From the NCBI GenBank assembly GCA_947034885.2, contig OX344750.2:18036053-18100052 (forward strand): a DNA stretch of 64,000 nucleotides. Direction: 5' to 3'. Source of the stretch: Thuidium tamariscinum (lineage: Eukaryota; Streptophyta; Bryopsida; Hypnales; Thuidiaceae). Below the pieces are notes generated by a model. It was not told where the DNA came from. It saw only the letters and a program-made list of their open reading frames with translations, and ran no database searches. Numbering within the stretch: position 1 is the first letter of the stretch; each line of letters starts with the position of its first letter. Both the position numbers and the translations under genes were made by a program. This document shows, in pieces, positions 37,285-48,531 of the stretch.

Positions 37285-37845
37285 GTTCAAGGCCGACGGA
37301 ACCAATTGATAGAGGTATGGCAAACATGGTACCATGTGCACAGTGACTCTAGATATACTGTGCTTTGGAACTCCCAAACTCTCGTTCAAGAATCGTAGCA
37401 TCCCTCTGGAGATGCACGTTTTGTAGCATAGCAGATTAGGGATGATTTTGTAGTGTTTTCGATAGACTGGATGTGAAAGTCAACTTATTGAGCATGCCTT
37501 TCCATGCATCAGCTTCTCATATTGCAGATTTGCAAGAGAGAACCTAGGAATGCTTGGATTTCAGACACTACAAGGTGGCAAACACTAGTTTAGAGCATCT
37601 TGGTAAAATTACCGTGTTACCTTCCAAATTCCACTAGTGCTTGACACGAACAATTTTCGACAATTTGATCAGTCGACCCTGGACTCGACTGTTTTCAGTG
37701 TTTTATTTGTCTCAATACTTGTGGGCTTCAGTTTCATCAGTGGCATTCACTTTGGACATTTGTGAAAATTCACTTCATATTTCTATACGAGTATGAGGAG
37801 CATGAGACCTCAAAGACTTGGTCCTAATTATTGTTTAGTACCTTC
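37285..37845 (+). other. 3' flank of NUP160
   Basis: It contains the 3' UTR and spacer; no clear polyadenylation signal could be fixed. A possible extra terminal exon at 37538-37590 (after CATATTGCAG) would read in frame if the GTAAGT at 37281 were used as a donor; see findings. Confidence 0.4.
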
Positions 37846-37847
37846 TA

Positions 37848-38109
37848 AGGTGGGTACACTCAAAAGTGCAGGTGCCCTGAAAGTGCCATCTACAATCTGT
37901 GTACATTTCCAAAATCAGTTATGTACACTCATTGTAGATGGTGCTTTCACAAACAAACTTATAACTTTTGCATATTATATCTAAATGATGTGTTCTTTGG
38001 TGCATTGGAACATGTTTTCACTTGCCAACATGATCATATGAAAATCTAAACAGCCTAATAATAGTAACTAGGCGCAATACCAATTTGTCACGCTTTCAGG
38101 TACCCACCT
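37848..38109 (-). mobile_element. Mariner/Stowaway-like MITE, copy B
   Basis: TA at 37846-37847 and 38110-38111. Ends are AGGTGGGTACACTC and GGTACCCACCT. It is colinear with copy A. It lies about 560 bp downstream of the NUP160 stop. Confidence 0.8.
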
Positions 38110-38111
38110 TA

Positions 38112-38648
38112 AAAGGAATGAGATAGTCATGGTCGAAGAGCATTGTGGTACACCACAATGCCCTTTTTTCATAATCTTGGAGGAGATTGAAGGTTTCAGA
38201 GGGTCCAAAGTTCCCAATGAAATCAACAAACTTTGAGATTTATTGGGAGTAAAATTTGTACTCTATAGTGAATTGAGCCTTTACACAATCAAGTACTCCA
38301 TCTTGTTAGTTACACTCACAAAATTTCAAAAGCAATAAGGGTTTTACCTTATGCTAAATCACCTTGCAATGTGAGGTCAAACAAACTCACAATACAAATA
38401 GTCACTTTTTGGATGCAAAGAGAAAAAATTTGTTTGAAATTTAAATGAAATTTTTTGGATCATATCATTTCTAATTGAGGCATCTAATGGAATTTCTTTT
38501 ACATTTTTTCAAAGAAGGAGAATGTTTCTATATTGTGTCAAATTTTCAAAAATATACTATCATTTTTTACTTCATCATCACCAATCTAAATTGCAATTTT
38601 TTCTTAGAAAGGCATTTGGTTCTATAGGAATCAAAGGTCCATTTTGAA
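38112..38648. other. AT-rich spacer, no gene seen
   Basis: No coding signal or element ends were found. Confidence 0.4.
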
Positions 38649-38867
38649 GGTTGCTATTACGTGAGTTTATAAGTGTCAACTCATAAGCCTGAAAGACTAT
38701 ACACCTATGATATAAGTATATGTATTATAGTAATTTTCTATGATAATAGTATATATATATGCTATAAATACCTATATTATAGGTATTTATATTATGAACA
38801 CCTTCAATGGTTGTACACTATCTACTTATATTTATACTCAAGGTTCACATGCTCACATACTAGTACC
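38649..38867. mobile_element. MITE of the GGTTGCTA family, copy 2
   Basis: It starts GGTTGCTATTACGTGAG and ends GCTCACATACTAGTACC. The interior has repeated palindromic CTATATTATAGGTATTTAT motifs. It is colinear with 2735-2952. Candidate 9-bp flanks are too diverged to be certain. Confidence 0.65.
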
Positions 38868-40244
38868 ATTGATTCATGATGTAATGTCATTAGAGGTGTG
38901 ATTCAAACAGTGTCATTTGTTTCCCAAGGATACATTCATACAAAGAAGGCATGCATACCCTTTCAAAGGAATAAAGTAAATCCACTAAGATCATAAAAGC
39001 AAATAACACCATTACACCATCACATTCATCACCAATCTTAATCCTTCTAATCTTAATCCTCTAGGATTTTATACTTATATTAGAGATGATGTTTTAATGT
39101 GAATTAAGTTTAGAAGAATAGGTCTAAATTTGTTCATAAGATCCTCAGTATCAAACAATCTTTAATCCTAAAAGGAAATACACCTTTAGCCATTCAATTT
39201 TGAAATATAGCTTAAAACCATATAATGTATGCTTTGAATTGTACCATATATTTTTCGTGAAACAACGTGAAACAAATTCACCAATCAAATGCAATTCAAA
39301 TAGTTACTAGACCTTCATTATTAACTCTATAACCAAATTACACTAAAATATGTTAAACAATGATTTTTTCTACCAAGGCAAATGGAAACTACCCTTGCCC
39401 TCATCTTATTTTCATCCTAAGAAAAAGATGTCAAAATATATTATTTACCTCTAATGATAAATTTTGAATTTATATTTTAAGTCACACACACAAAATTAAT
39501 TATAAGAAGTCAAAAAGAATAAAGTAACCAATTTCAAATTAGGGAACAAGTTTTTACTTATTGATAGAAGAATTTTGCCTAAGCATTTAGGTTTCAATTT
39601 TTCATAGCTTTTCATAAGGGACCAACCTACCACTTTATTAACATCTAATTATACACCTCACTATATTCTACCACATTGATGTCTATATAATACTACTTAT
39701 ATATTTATGGTAACATAGCTAGTCATTTTTCTTACAACTCACACCTTTTAGTTCATGTGCAAATGAATTAACCACCCCAAATCATTTTTGGGGTAGTTCT
39801 CTAAATATTATTTAATACAATATATTCTCTATCAATATTAATTTCTACTAAAAGAAAGGAGGCCCTTGCAAATTAAGCTTTAATGTTAAGACATGGTTCC
39901 ATTGGCCTATATGGCACTAACTTGGTACTAAACTTGACCTTTGGAATTATGCCCTTGAGCAACTTCTTGTTTAATATGACTTCTTTTGTAGGTTTCTTTT
40001 TTTATAAAATAGTTATTTGCCAAGTCTTGTATAACTATAATTGAAATGTTACCATTATTAGCTCTAATATCAACAAGAAGATGCCCTAAAGCAAATTTTA
40101 CACCTCCAATATTTATACCTCCTACTCATTACGTTGAACTAATTTCTATAGCCTTGTTACAACATAATTAAAGGTATTCGTCTAGATATTGATTTAGAAA
40201 AGTTGTAGCTATAGGATATATTTATCAAAAAATGATTCTAAATA
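38868..40244. other. AT-rich intergenic sequence, no gene seen
   Basis: No exon-like stretch or recognisable element termini were found. Confidence 0.4.
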
Positions 40245-40248
40245 TTAA

Positions 40249-41054
40249 CCCCTATAGGACCAAGTTGCATTTTTTTGTGAACATAGCAGTTTTAAGTAGC
40301 TTACTACAAATAGAATTTTTATTTTTATTTTCTTGAAATTTTCTCACAACATGCATCCAAGGAGTAGTGTCAAGGTCCAACAATTTTTGTAACTTTGACT
40401 ATATAATTATAAAATTATTGCATAATATGTAATTTTCATTGATCTCTAGGGACAGATAGTTATAGAATCTCTATTCTAAAATAAACTCTAAAGTCTTTAT
40501 TTAATTTAATTTTTCAATATTTTGGAAAACAAATAAAAACACTAGGTGTAGATTGTTTATTACAACATTACAACCATATGGATTGTCATTATTTAATTCC
40601 ATAATTAAATCCTTAACAATTTATTAGTGATTTTTATCATTCCCTACTTTTAATTTACTATTTTTTCCTATATGTTGTACAATTCCAAATAATCTAAAAG
40701 TTTTTAGGGGTGTAGCGAATTTAGGCAATTACCTTGAACTTGGCCTTGAAGAATGGATCAAAGAGTGTCCACCAATTTGAACATCTTTCCACCCAAATGT
40801 GACCTTGTGAAGTGTAATTGCCCTATTTTTTGCAAAGCCAAAAAAAATAATGTCAATTCAAACATTAATATTTTACAATCTATGCAATGAAAATATTCAA
40901 ATTTTTTCAACATCTTTTCAAGTTAACTTACTACAAGAGCCTACAATTATATGTATCCAAAAATCTTTTTATTTTCTAAAATTTGGTAATTGTATTAAAA
41001 ATGGTAGTTTTGGAGTGATTTTGATCAAATAACGTAGTCAAAAATCTATAGGGG
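40249..41054 (+). mobile_element. Complete TTAA element, subfamily B (806 bp)
   Basis: TTAA at 40245-40248 and 41055-41058 bound CCCCTATAGGACC...CTATAGGGG; the first 9 bp are an exact inverse of the last 9. This is the copy of subfamily B with both ends present and no nested insertion, so it serves as the reference for fragments at 6435, 15211, 22338, 59357 and 62689. No transposase is encoded; the only frames (up to 60 codons) lack motifs. Confidence 0.75.
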
Positions 41055-41058
41055 TTAA

Positions 41059-42242
41059 TGCCATATTTAAGAATGTAACTTTTATTTTAATCTTTTTCAT
41101 TGAAAGAAGACAAATCTTAGCTACAAAGCTTTTTTCTAATTTGAACCTTTGTCCAAATTTTCTTTTAATAAAAATAAATATTTAACAAAAATGTAATGGC
41201 TCTCCCTTTGATGTAAATTTTTTTTTTCTTCAAACGGAAGTTAAGTTTCCTAAGATCCACTTCAAGATCATTTATCCCAAATATTATATATAAAGTTCAA
41301 ATTCATTGCTTGGAGATTGAATTGTAGAAGTTGATCATAGCATCTAACTCATGAAGTTACTCAATTTGGACTATATGTCCACTAGAAGAAAAATTGAACC
41401 TGTGGAGGTTATGAGTTTGAAAGTGAATTAAGCATATCAATTCTAGAGAGTCAATGAATAAATACCATATGCAAGGGTAATTTTCTAGTACAAACTTTCA
41501 ATGATGAATGTATTCAGTTTAGATGTCTTCTTAGAGAAAAATTTGTCATCATCTCTACATGTGTCAAATGGGTTGTACAGAATAAAGACTATATGGCATG
41601 TACAAATCTCTATATTTTCTACAACAAATTTGGAACTACACTAAGGTAGTGTGATCTCTAAAAGTGTCTAACATGCTCTAAAAGTGATCACAACATTTTG
41701 ATTTCATCGATGTACCAATGATGTATTGTATGTGAAGGTCAAATTTGGCATAAAGTAAGTCATTTTTGAAAAAAAAGTAACATGTGCCATCTTGTGATTG
41801 TCTCATTGGTCTAAAGTGACGTGGAGCATTCATAATCTGTGATGGAAATTCAAGTTTAGAACTTAGCTATTCAATCAAACCTTCATGTATGGTACACTTT
41901 CAAGATGTGGTTGCTTTTAGTGACCATTGTATTTCAACTTCAAAAGTTTGTAACTAACTCCACAAGATCCAAAAAATATAAAACAAATTAAGTTAGATGC
42001 TAATTCCATTTTTCTTCCTTCTTAGAGTTACTGAAATTGGTTTCAAGGAATTGAGCTCCCTATAAATGCACTTTAATTCTAAAATGGTCGTTGTAAGAGT
42101 AGATTGTCAACCTTAGTCCATTCAAGTCTTTGGTTTTGCATGTGAATGCCTTGAAGCACATAGCTTTTAAAATAGAAGAGGCTCTCGCTGCTTTTTCTAA
42201 GTCCATAGCCCATTGTATAGGAGATTGTTGAAAAAATATGGT
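41059..42242. other. AT-rich intergenic sequence, no gene seen
   Basis: A minus-strand frame at 42060-42269 runs into the adjacent MITE and is not conserved. No gene is supported. Confidence 0.4.
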
Positions 42243-42244
42243 TA

Positions 42245-43257
42245 AGGTGGGTATACCCCAAAAAGACACTTATTGATATAGTGCCTAGTTACTATTATTA
42301 GGTTGTTCAGATACTCATATAGTCTCGTTGGCAAGCAAAAGCACGTTCCAATGCACCAAGAATGCAACATTTGGATACAATATACAAAAGTTATTGAGGG
42401 TCAAAGTCTATTTTTGAAAATGTCATCTATAATATATGTACATGACTAATTTTGGAAATGTACACACATTGTAAATGGTGATTTAACCCCTAAAGCCGTG
42501 AGTTGCGTTTTTTGGCAGCATAAGTTTTTTGGGCAGCTTACTATGAGTGGGGTTTTTATTTTTTTTCTTTGAAATTTTTTCACAAGATGTGCCCAAGGAG
42601 TAGCTTTAAGGCCCAATAATTTTCATAACTTTTGAATTTGTGGTTAAAAAGTTATAGCATGATATGTTGTTTTCTTTACTTAGAGGGCAGAATGAGTAGC
42701 TGAAATTACTTCTTTAAGAATTTTTTTTTCAAAAGTGAAATTTCAAATTGATTCTTTAGGTTTTTGCAGACATGGGAAGCTTTGTTTCATTCTATTTGGA
42801 TTAAGGAGTCAAAGTTATGAGGAATTTTTGTTTGTGGGTGGTATAGAGTCTTTCAAAACCATACCTACCCATAAACTAAAATTCCTCATAACTTTTGACT
42901 CCTTATTCCAAATGGAATGAAACAAAGCTTCCCATGTCTGCAAAAACCTAAAGAATCAATTTGAAATTTCACTTTTGAAAAAAAAGTTTTCTTAGAGAAG
43001 TTTTTTCAGCTGCCCATGTTGCCTTCTGAGTAAAGAAAACAACATATCATGCCATAACTTTTTAACCACAAAGTCAAAAGTTACAAAGATTGTTGGGCCT
43101 TAAAGCTACCCATTGGATACATCTTGTGTAAAAATTTCAAATAAAATAAAATAAAAACTCTACTCGTAGTGAGTTGCCGCAAAAACTTATGTTGCCAAAA
43201 AACGCAGCTTAGGGCTTGAGGGGTTAAGGGCACCTAGACTTTTGGATATACCTACCT
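42245..43257 (+). mobile_element. Mariner/Stowaway-like MITE, copy C, split by a nested element
   Basis: TA at 42243-42244 and 43258-43259. The left part (42245-42486) and right part (43228-43257) together equal a normal ~273-bp copy. Ends are AGGTGGGTATACCCC and GGATATACCTACCT. The split is caused by the foldback element at 42487-43223 plus its duplicated TTAA. Confidence 0.8.
42487..43223. mobile_element. TTAA foldback element, 737 bp, near-perfect palindrome
   Basis: TTAA flanks it (42483-42486 and 43224-43227). The sister MITE at 49537 reads CGCTTTAAGG at the same place, i.e. one TTAA, so the target duplication is directly seen. The two arms, each about 360 bp, are inverse copies meeting near 42850. 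Examples are TGCGTTTTTTGGCA/TGCCAAAAAACGCA and CTTCCCATGTCTGCAAAAAC with its complement. Each arm matches the first part of TTAA subfamily B. A transcript would form a very long hairpin. Confidence 0.85.
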
Positions 43258-43325
43258 TAGAAACTTTGTAGTTTGAAAAGAACAAAAACTAGTGCATTGG
43301 GTTGAAGTAATCTCACCTCCCCTGA

Positions 43326-43716
43326 GGTAGAAGGCTCTTAATGGAGTAGGTTCTAAAATGGTGCCCTATCTTAAATGTATAGTACTTGTACATGTTTCTT
43401 TTTTATAGCTTTCAGCAGTGTACTGACAGTTTACATTTTAGCTAGGGCACCATTTTAGAACCCTATACCCTTTCAACTTCAAAATTTGATAACTAACTCA
43501 AAAATTAGCTAGGGCACCATTTTAAAACCTTATGCCCTTTCAACTTCAAAATTTGATAACTAATTCAAAAAAACTCAGAAAAATATGAAACGACTTGGGT
43601 TAGATGTCAATTCTACTTGTTTTTCAAGAAAAAATTACTGAAAAATATTTCTAGAAGTTTTACCTCCCTGAAATTCTGTTTCAGCCCTTAGATGGTCCAT
43701 TATAGGACCTCTTACC
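43326..43716. mobile_element. Repeat family R, copy 1 (391 bp)
   Basis: It starts GGTAGAAGGCTCTTAATGG and ends CCATTATAGGACCTCTTACC, a partial inverted repeat. It is colinear with 51898-52611. It contains a tandem duplication of about 68 bp (43440-43567) starting AGCTAGGGCACCATTTTA, which copy 2 lacks. Superfamily unknown. Confidence 0.65.
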
Positions 43717-44277
43717 TTAGTTGTATTTTCCAAGGAGTCTCCCTTGCAATCGATATGGGTGGGGGGAGTTTTCTACGCAGCGGCAGAGGTGCTGCCTTTT
43801 TTCACTGCTCATTCAGCTCATTGTCACTGTGTCATTGTCATTGTAAAACACACCGAATGAAACTCTCCCCCCACCCAACCCCATCCCATTTTGATGACAA
43901 GGGCTTTTTCCTGAACCTGAGTGAGTCAATAATTTCACCCAAAACCGACCGGCTGACAACCCAAGAGCACCCAACCACTCCACCGGCAAACTAAAATTCT
44001 CCACTTTGCCCATTTATTACTCCGTATAGGATCCAGCACTTCCCAACTCACCCATGAATGACACGTCACCCGGGATCGACCTACCTACAAGCTGAGTTGG
44101 CAGATCCAGGCCTAGCCTACCACGCCAGGCCTCACCATGCAATTGATTTCTCCTCACTTATCACGGAGTGTTATGAGGGAGAGCGCAATCCTATTTTATT
44201 ATTCAGCACTAGATGGAAAGAACTGCTAAACAGTAGTAACACTAATATTGAAATATACTAAAAGGACTAATGCATGC
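43717..44277. other. Mixed-composition spacer
   Basis: The segment is GC-richer than the AT-rich spacer. Opposing frames at 43692-43994 (+) and 43813-44013 (-) overlap and show no motif. No gene is supported. Confidence 0.3.
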
Positions 44278-44536
44278 AGGACGTTAAATCCTACCATCGA
44301 AGGTGGGGCCCAGCAGGTGGATTTACCCCTTGGGGAAAATGCAGGAATTTTTTAATTTTTGCAAATTCTGAATTCATAGTTGCAATCAGAGACCCCCAAA
44401 TAACTAAGAGAAGCCTAGAACATGTACCTTAAAGATGGCCCAAAGTAGGGTGGTTTTTTTTTTTCACTTTTACCTGGAGAACCTCAAATTTACCCTATTG
44501 GGTCCACTTCCGTCGTTGGTAGGATTTAATGTCTTG
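44278..44536. mobile_element. Inverted-repeat element, ends ACGTTAAATCCTACCA
   Basis: The left end ACGTTAAATCCTACCATCGA and right end TCGTTGGTAGGATTTAATGT form an imperfect inverted repeat about 250 bp apart. No transposase, and the duplication is unclear. Confidence 0.55.
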
Positions 44537-44539
44537 GTA

Positions 44540-44782
44540 CTAGATGATCGGGGTGAACTGCCCCCCTTGCTCAGCCACTCCAAGTAATTTCAGGGGTGGA
44601 AGTAAAATAAAAAAAGCCCCCTATTTTGTGCTTAACTAATTTACCTTGTCCACTCCTCCTCGCTGATTCGGGACCTCCGATTGCAAACATGAAATCAGAA
44701 TTTTCAAAAAAAATTGTTATCAAAAAATAAAAAAATTCCAGCGTTTTCCCAAGTGGCCGGTCAGTTCACCCCGGCCTACTAG
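44540..44782. mobile_element. Inverted-repeat element, ends CGGGGTGAACTG
   Basis: It is bounded by CTAGATGATCGGGGTGAACTG-like and CAGTTCACCCCGGCCTACTAG-like inverted ends, directly abutting the previous element. About 243 bp, no coding content. Confidence 0.5.
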
Positions 44783-44785
44783 ACT

Positions 44786-45737
44786 ACGTCCAAGTTACGT
44801 CCTCTGGTGAGACCCTGTTCTCTTATGAATGAACCCTGGCAGCCCCTGCCACCGGTAGTGTCCTCAGTGGAGACCATATTAATGAGCCCAGCTGCTCGCA
44901 GATCGACACAGTCCCTCCCTCGGCAGCAGCCATTTGAATGCTCCGCCTCATCGCAGCTGAGGTGGTAAGGAAACCATGGATCGGACCAGCCTTTTTACCG
45001 ATTCCGCGAGCTCTCCAGTTCCAGCTGATCAGAGCTTGTGACGAGCCCCGTCATTCCAGTCAGTCTCGCCCCGGCCCGAAGTTTGGAACTGACTGCAGCT
45101 TGTGCTACTGATCACTCACGTATGATACTCTCGCAGTTGAGAGCGAGGTCGGAAAAGAAAGGAGCCTTCGGCTCTGTAGTGTTCGAGGGTTTAGGTCGAT
45201 CTCGAGCTCTTGGTTCCGTGTGGAGGAGTAGGAGGATAGATCTGAGTTCGTGCATGTGTTTGTGGACTAGCGGAGCTGAGGACATGACAGTTGCTACTTG
45301 GGAGCCCGTAGCAACATGACACGGATCAGAGGCACTTGAGCGAGCCAGCGAGCGAGTGAGTGAGTGGGGGACACTCAGCTCGCGAGCTGCCCAGCTTAGT
45401 TTGTATTCGTCAGTAGCAGAATGGTTGGAGGGATAGGTGCAAGCGGAGGTGAGGGCGTGTGAGTTCCTCAGCTAAGGTGGGCCGGAGCTGGCTGGCTAAG
45501 GCGTCGTCTTTGAGGCGTTTTGTGGAGCTAGCATTTGGGGTTTAGGTGAACTTGGTCGGAAGACTGGCGAGTTTCGCACATGTATGGGCACGCGCATTGG
45601 CGCTGCGAGTACGTGGAGTGGACGGCTTGGACTGATGAGGATATGCGTGCACTGATCTCCCGACTCTAGCTAGCTAAGCGAGCTTTTAGTGTCAGCTGGG
45701 TCGTTGGTTTAATCTCCTTGGCAGCGACGAGGCGACC
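44786..45737 (+). promoter_or_regulatory. GC-rich promoter / 5' UTR region of the P450 gene
   Basis: The GC-rich stretch immediately precedes the P450 start at 45738. It includes a short GAGC/GAGT microsatellite (about 45339-45365) and repeated GCTCGCGAGC-like motifs. A 93-codon frame (45038-45319) ends before the gene and has no recognised motif; if transcribed it would be an upstream ORF. The transcription start is not determinable. Confidence 0.4.
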
Positions 45738-48531
45738 ATGGCGGAATGCAGCGCGGAGAATTTCACGCAGGCGGCGTTCCATGGGCAGTCGCGAGGAGCC
45801 GCGACGCTGGACGTGCTGCCTTGGGATTCTTCCCTGACGGCGCAAGTGTTGGTGGCGCTGGTGGTTTCTTTCCTGGCGTGGCATGTGCTGAAGTATGGCC
45901 GCGTGAAGGGCCCCATCGTTTGGCCCATCTTCGGGACCATGCCTCAGTTTCTGTGGAACCTTCCGCGCATGCACGACTGGACGACGGACATGCTGGTGAA
46001 GCACAACGGCACTTACACTTCCATTGCGCCCAAGTGCACCTGCTTGACGGCCGTGGCCACCTGCAGGTCAGTATGAGTGGACGCTGGGCAGCTGTACTGC
46101 TGCAATTCAATTCTAGAATTTGGTTTGCTGTCTGGACAGGGAATGTAATTAAATCTGGTTTGAATTTTCGATCTTTTTGTGACTGATTTTCAGACTTCTC
46201 AATCCCCATCTATTCCCACCTCCTTTTCCTCGAGAATTTCAGCCCCTCGTGTAGTTAGGAGCATTTGACCATTTTGGCATGGCGCGTTTTACACTAGATC
46301 AGTGATTGCGCGCCTACCGAGGTCTCTGAACAGGATATTTTAGTCAATTTCTGGTGCAATAGGCAGTTGATCGTTTTCAGTTCAGTCTCGTTCAGGTCAT
46401 TATTGAGTAGTTATGACTCCTGGGACGATTTATAGTGCGAATTAATTGTGGACGTGGATAAGTACGCTTCATTTGATTGCCGCTTTTGGGTTCAATTTGT
46501 GACCAGAGGGATATTAATTAAATGCGGTGGAACAGGACAATCGCGGTTGACTATCTAAGAACCTGCAGCCGCCGGAGTTGGATTTTTTCGTTAACAGTCA
46601 AAATCAGGGCACTCTTAAGTTTCAAATTAGGTTTCCGAATGAGAGGAGCCGTGAGGTATTTGCATGTATCTTGAATCGTGACTATTATCTGGAGTTAAAA
46701 TTTAGTTGTCAAGTCCTCACACAGCAATGTTGGTGATTCAGGGACACTGCATGTTGTTTCATGAAGCAGAGCTACTGAACAACGCTTGAGATAATGAAAC
46801 AAAATTAGTAGATAGTTTTAGAAGCTGAATGTCTAAACTGCAATTCAGCAGCCTCGCAGTTGAAATTGGCAGGAGCTAGTGACTCCTGTTGTTATCCCAA
46901 TACCTAGGACTCGCGCACCGCTAATCTCATTGAATTAGGGATTCAAAAGCGTCCAAGGGAGTCGCCGAAGTCCTTATGCATGTTTGGGGATTAATTGGAA
47001 TCGACGTGCAGGCCAGAGAACTTGGAGTATGTCTTGAAGACGAATTTCGTGAACTATCCGAAGGGGAGGCACTTCACGTACCCGTCGCATGACCTGCTGG
47101 GCCAAGGGATTTTCAACACGGATCACGACTTATGGAGGATGCAGCGCAAAACGGCAAGCCTGGAATTCAGCACTCGCACGCTGCGGGATCTCATGGTGAG
47201 GTCCAACAGGAACTCGGTGCAGGAGCGGCTTTTGCCAGTCCTTCATGAATTCGCCAAATCCAGGTAGATCATGAAAATCCATTACCTTCCTTCAACGAAT
47301 CAATTTGGGGTTTCACTCTCTCTGACGAAATTTGCTTATCATGCAGTCGTACCTGATGACTCGCTACATGCATTGATATCTTACTAGCAATGTGGTTGGT
47401 CCATGCCTGCAAATCTCGAGTAGAGCTCCGATCGACTTCCAAGATCTGTTTTTGCGCTACACGTTCGACAACATTTGCATGATCGGCTTCAGCGTGGACC
47501 CGGGATGCCTGGCGCCGGGACTGCCCGCCGTGCCGTTCGCGCAGGCCTTCGACCTGGCCACGGAGGGCACGCTCACGCGCATGGTGGTGCCCGAGATCTT
47601 CTGGCGCGCGCAGCGGGCCATGGGCTGGGGCATGGAAGGCCGCCTGGCGCAGGCCATCGGCGTCATCGACCGCTTCGCCGCGAACGTCATCACGGAGCGT
47701 CGCAAGGAGCTCGCGCAGCTGAAGATTCAGCACGCCAAGGCCACCGACTTCCCGGGCGACCTGCTGTCGCGCTTCATGCAGGGCGCGGATCACACGGGCC
47801 AGCCGTACACGGACAAGTTTCTGCGCGACGTGACCACCAACTTCATCCTGGCGGGACGCGACACCACGGCCATCGCGCTGTCGTGGTTCTTCTTCCTGAT
47901 CACGCAGCACCCCGCCGTGGAGGCGCGCATCCTGCGCGAGATCGAGGCCACTTTGTCGCTGCGCGAGGTCGCTGGTGGCGTCGGGCAGGAGCAGCCGTCT
48001 GCGTCGTCGCTGAGCTTCGAGGAGCTGAAGCAGCTGGACTACCTGCACGCGGCGCTGTCGGAGTCGATGCGTCTGTACCCATCGGTGCCCATCGACAACA
48101 AGGACGTGACGGCGGACGACGTGCTTCCCGACGGCACAGTGGTGCGCAAGGGCGCGCGGCTCATGTATTCCATCTACTCGATGGGCCGCATGGAGAGCAT
48201 CTGGGGCAAGGACTGCCTGCAGTACCGTCCCGAGCGCTGGCTGCGCAACGGCGTCTTCACCCCCGAGTCCCCGTTCAAGTACGCGGTGTTCAACGCCGGT
48301 CCGCGCTTGTGCCTGGGCAAGGAGCTGGCGTATCTGCAGATGAAGTCCGTCGCCAGCGCCGTGCTGCGGCACTTCCACGTGAAGCTTGTTCCCGGCCACC
48401 CGGTCGAATACAAGCTGTCGCTCACTCTGTTCATGAAGCACGGGCTGCGAGTCACCCTGCACCCGCGACACGCACAAACGCAGCAAACCTTGACGCAAAC
48501 GCAACAACCCCCGCAGGTGGCCGAATCCTAA
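45738..48531 (+). CDS. Cytochrome P450, CYP86-type (fatty-acid hydroxylase-like), 3 exons, 574 aa
   Basis: Haem-thiolate monooxygenase anchored in the ER; CYP86 relatives omega-hydroxylate fatty acids for cutin, suberin and spore-wall polymers. Exons: 45738-46066, 47012-47263, 47388-48531, in phase. Seen in the protein: N-terminal membrane anchor (about residues 33-52, LTAQVLVALVVSFLAW), then GPIVWPIFGTMP. NLEYVLKTNFVNYPKG and DLLGQGIFN are typical of CYP86. The oxygen-binding I-helix is AGRDTT (349-354), the K-helix ESMR (419-422), and YRPERW lies at 473-478. The haem loop is FNAGPRLCLG (495-504) with Cys502. Flowering-plant CYP86A genes usually have few or no introns; here two interrupt the first third. 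Exon 3 is strikingly GC-rich. The third-exon acceptor could instead lie at 47427 (in phase, 13 residues shorter). Subfamily uncertain. Confidence 0.92.
46067..47011 (+). other. First intron of the P450 gene (945 bp)
   Basis: GT donor after ACCTGCAG and acceptor ACGTGCAG. It interrupts the codon between TC and PENLEY, just before the conserved NLE-xx-LKT segment. No element insertion was recognised within it. Confidence 0.75.

Noticed and set aside
42060-42269. Overlapping 60- and 69-codon minus-strand frames
   Set aside because: They run into the end of MITE C and show no motif.
45038-45319. 93-codon frame upstream of the P450
   Set aside because: No motif and mixed composition; more likely 5' UTR or promoter. 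It could be an upstream ORF if transcribed.
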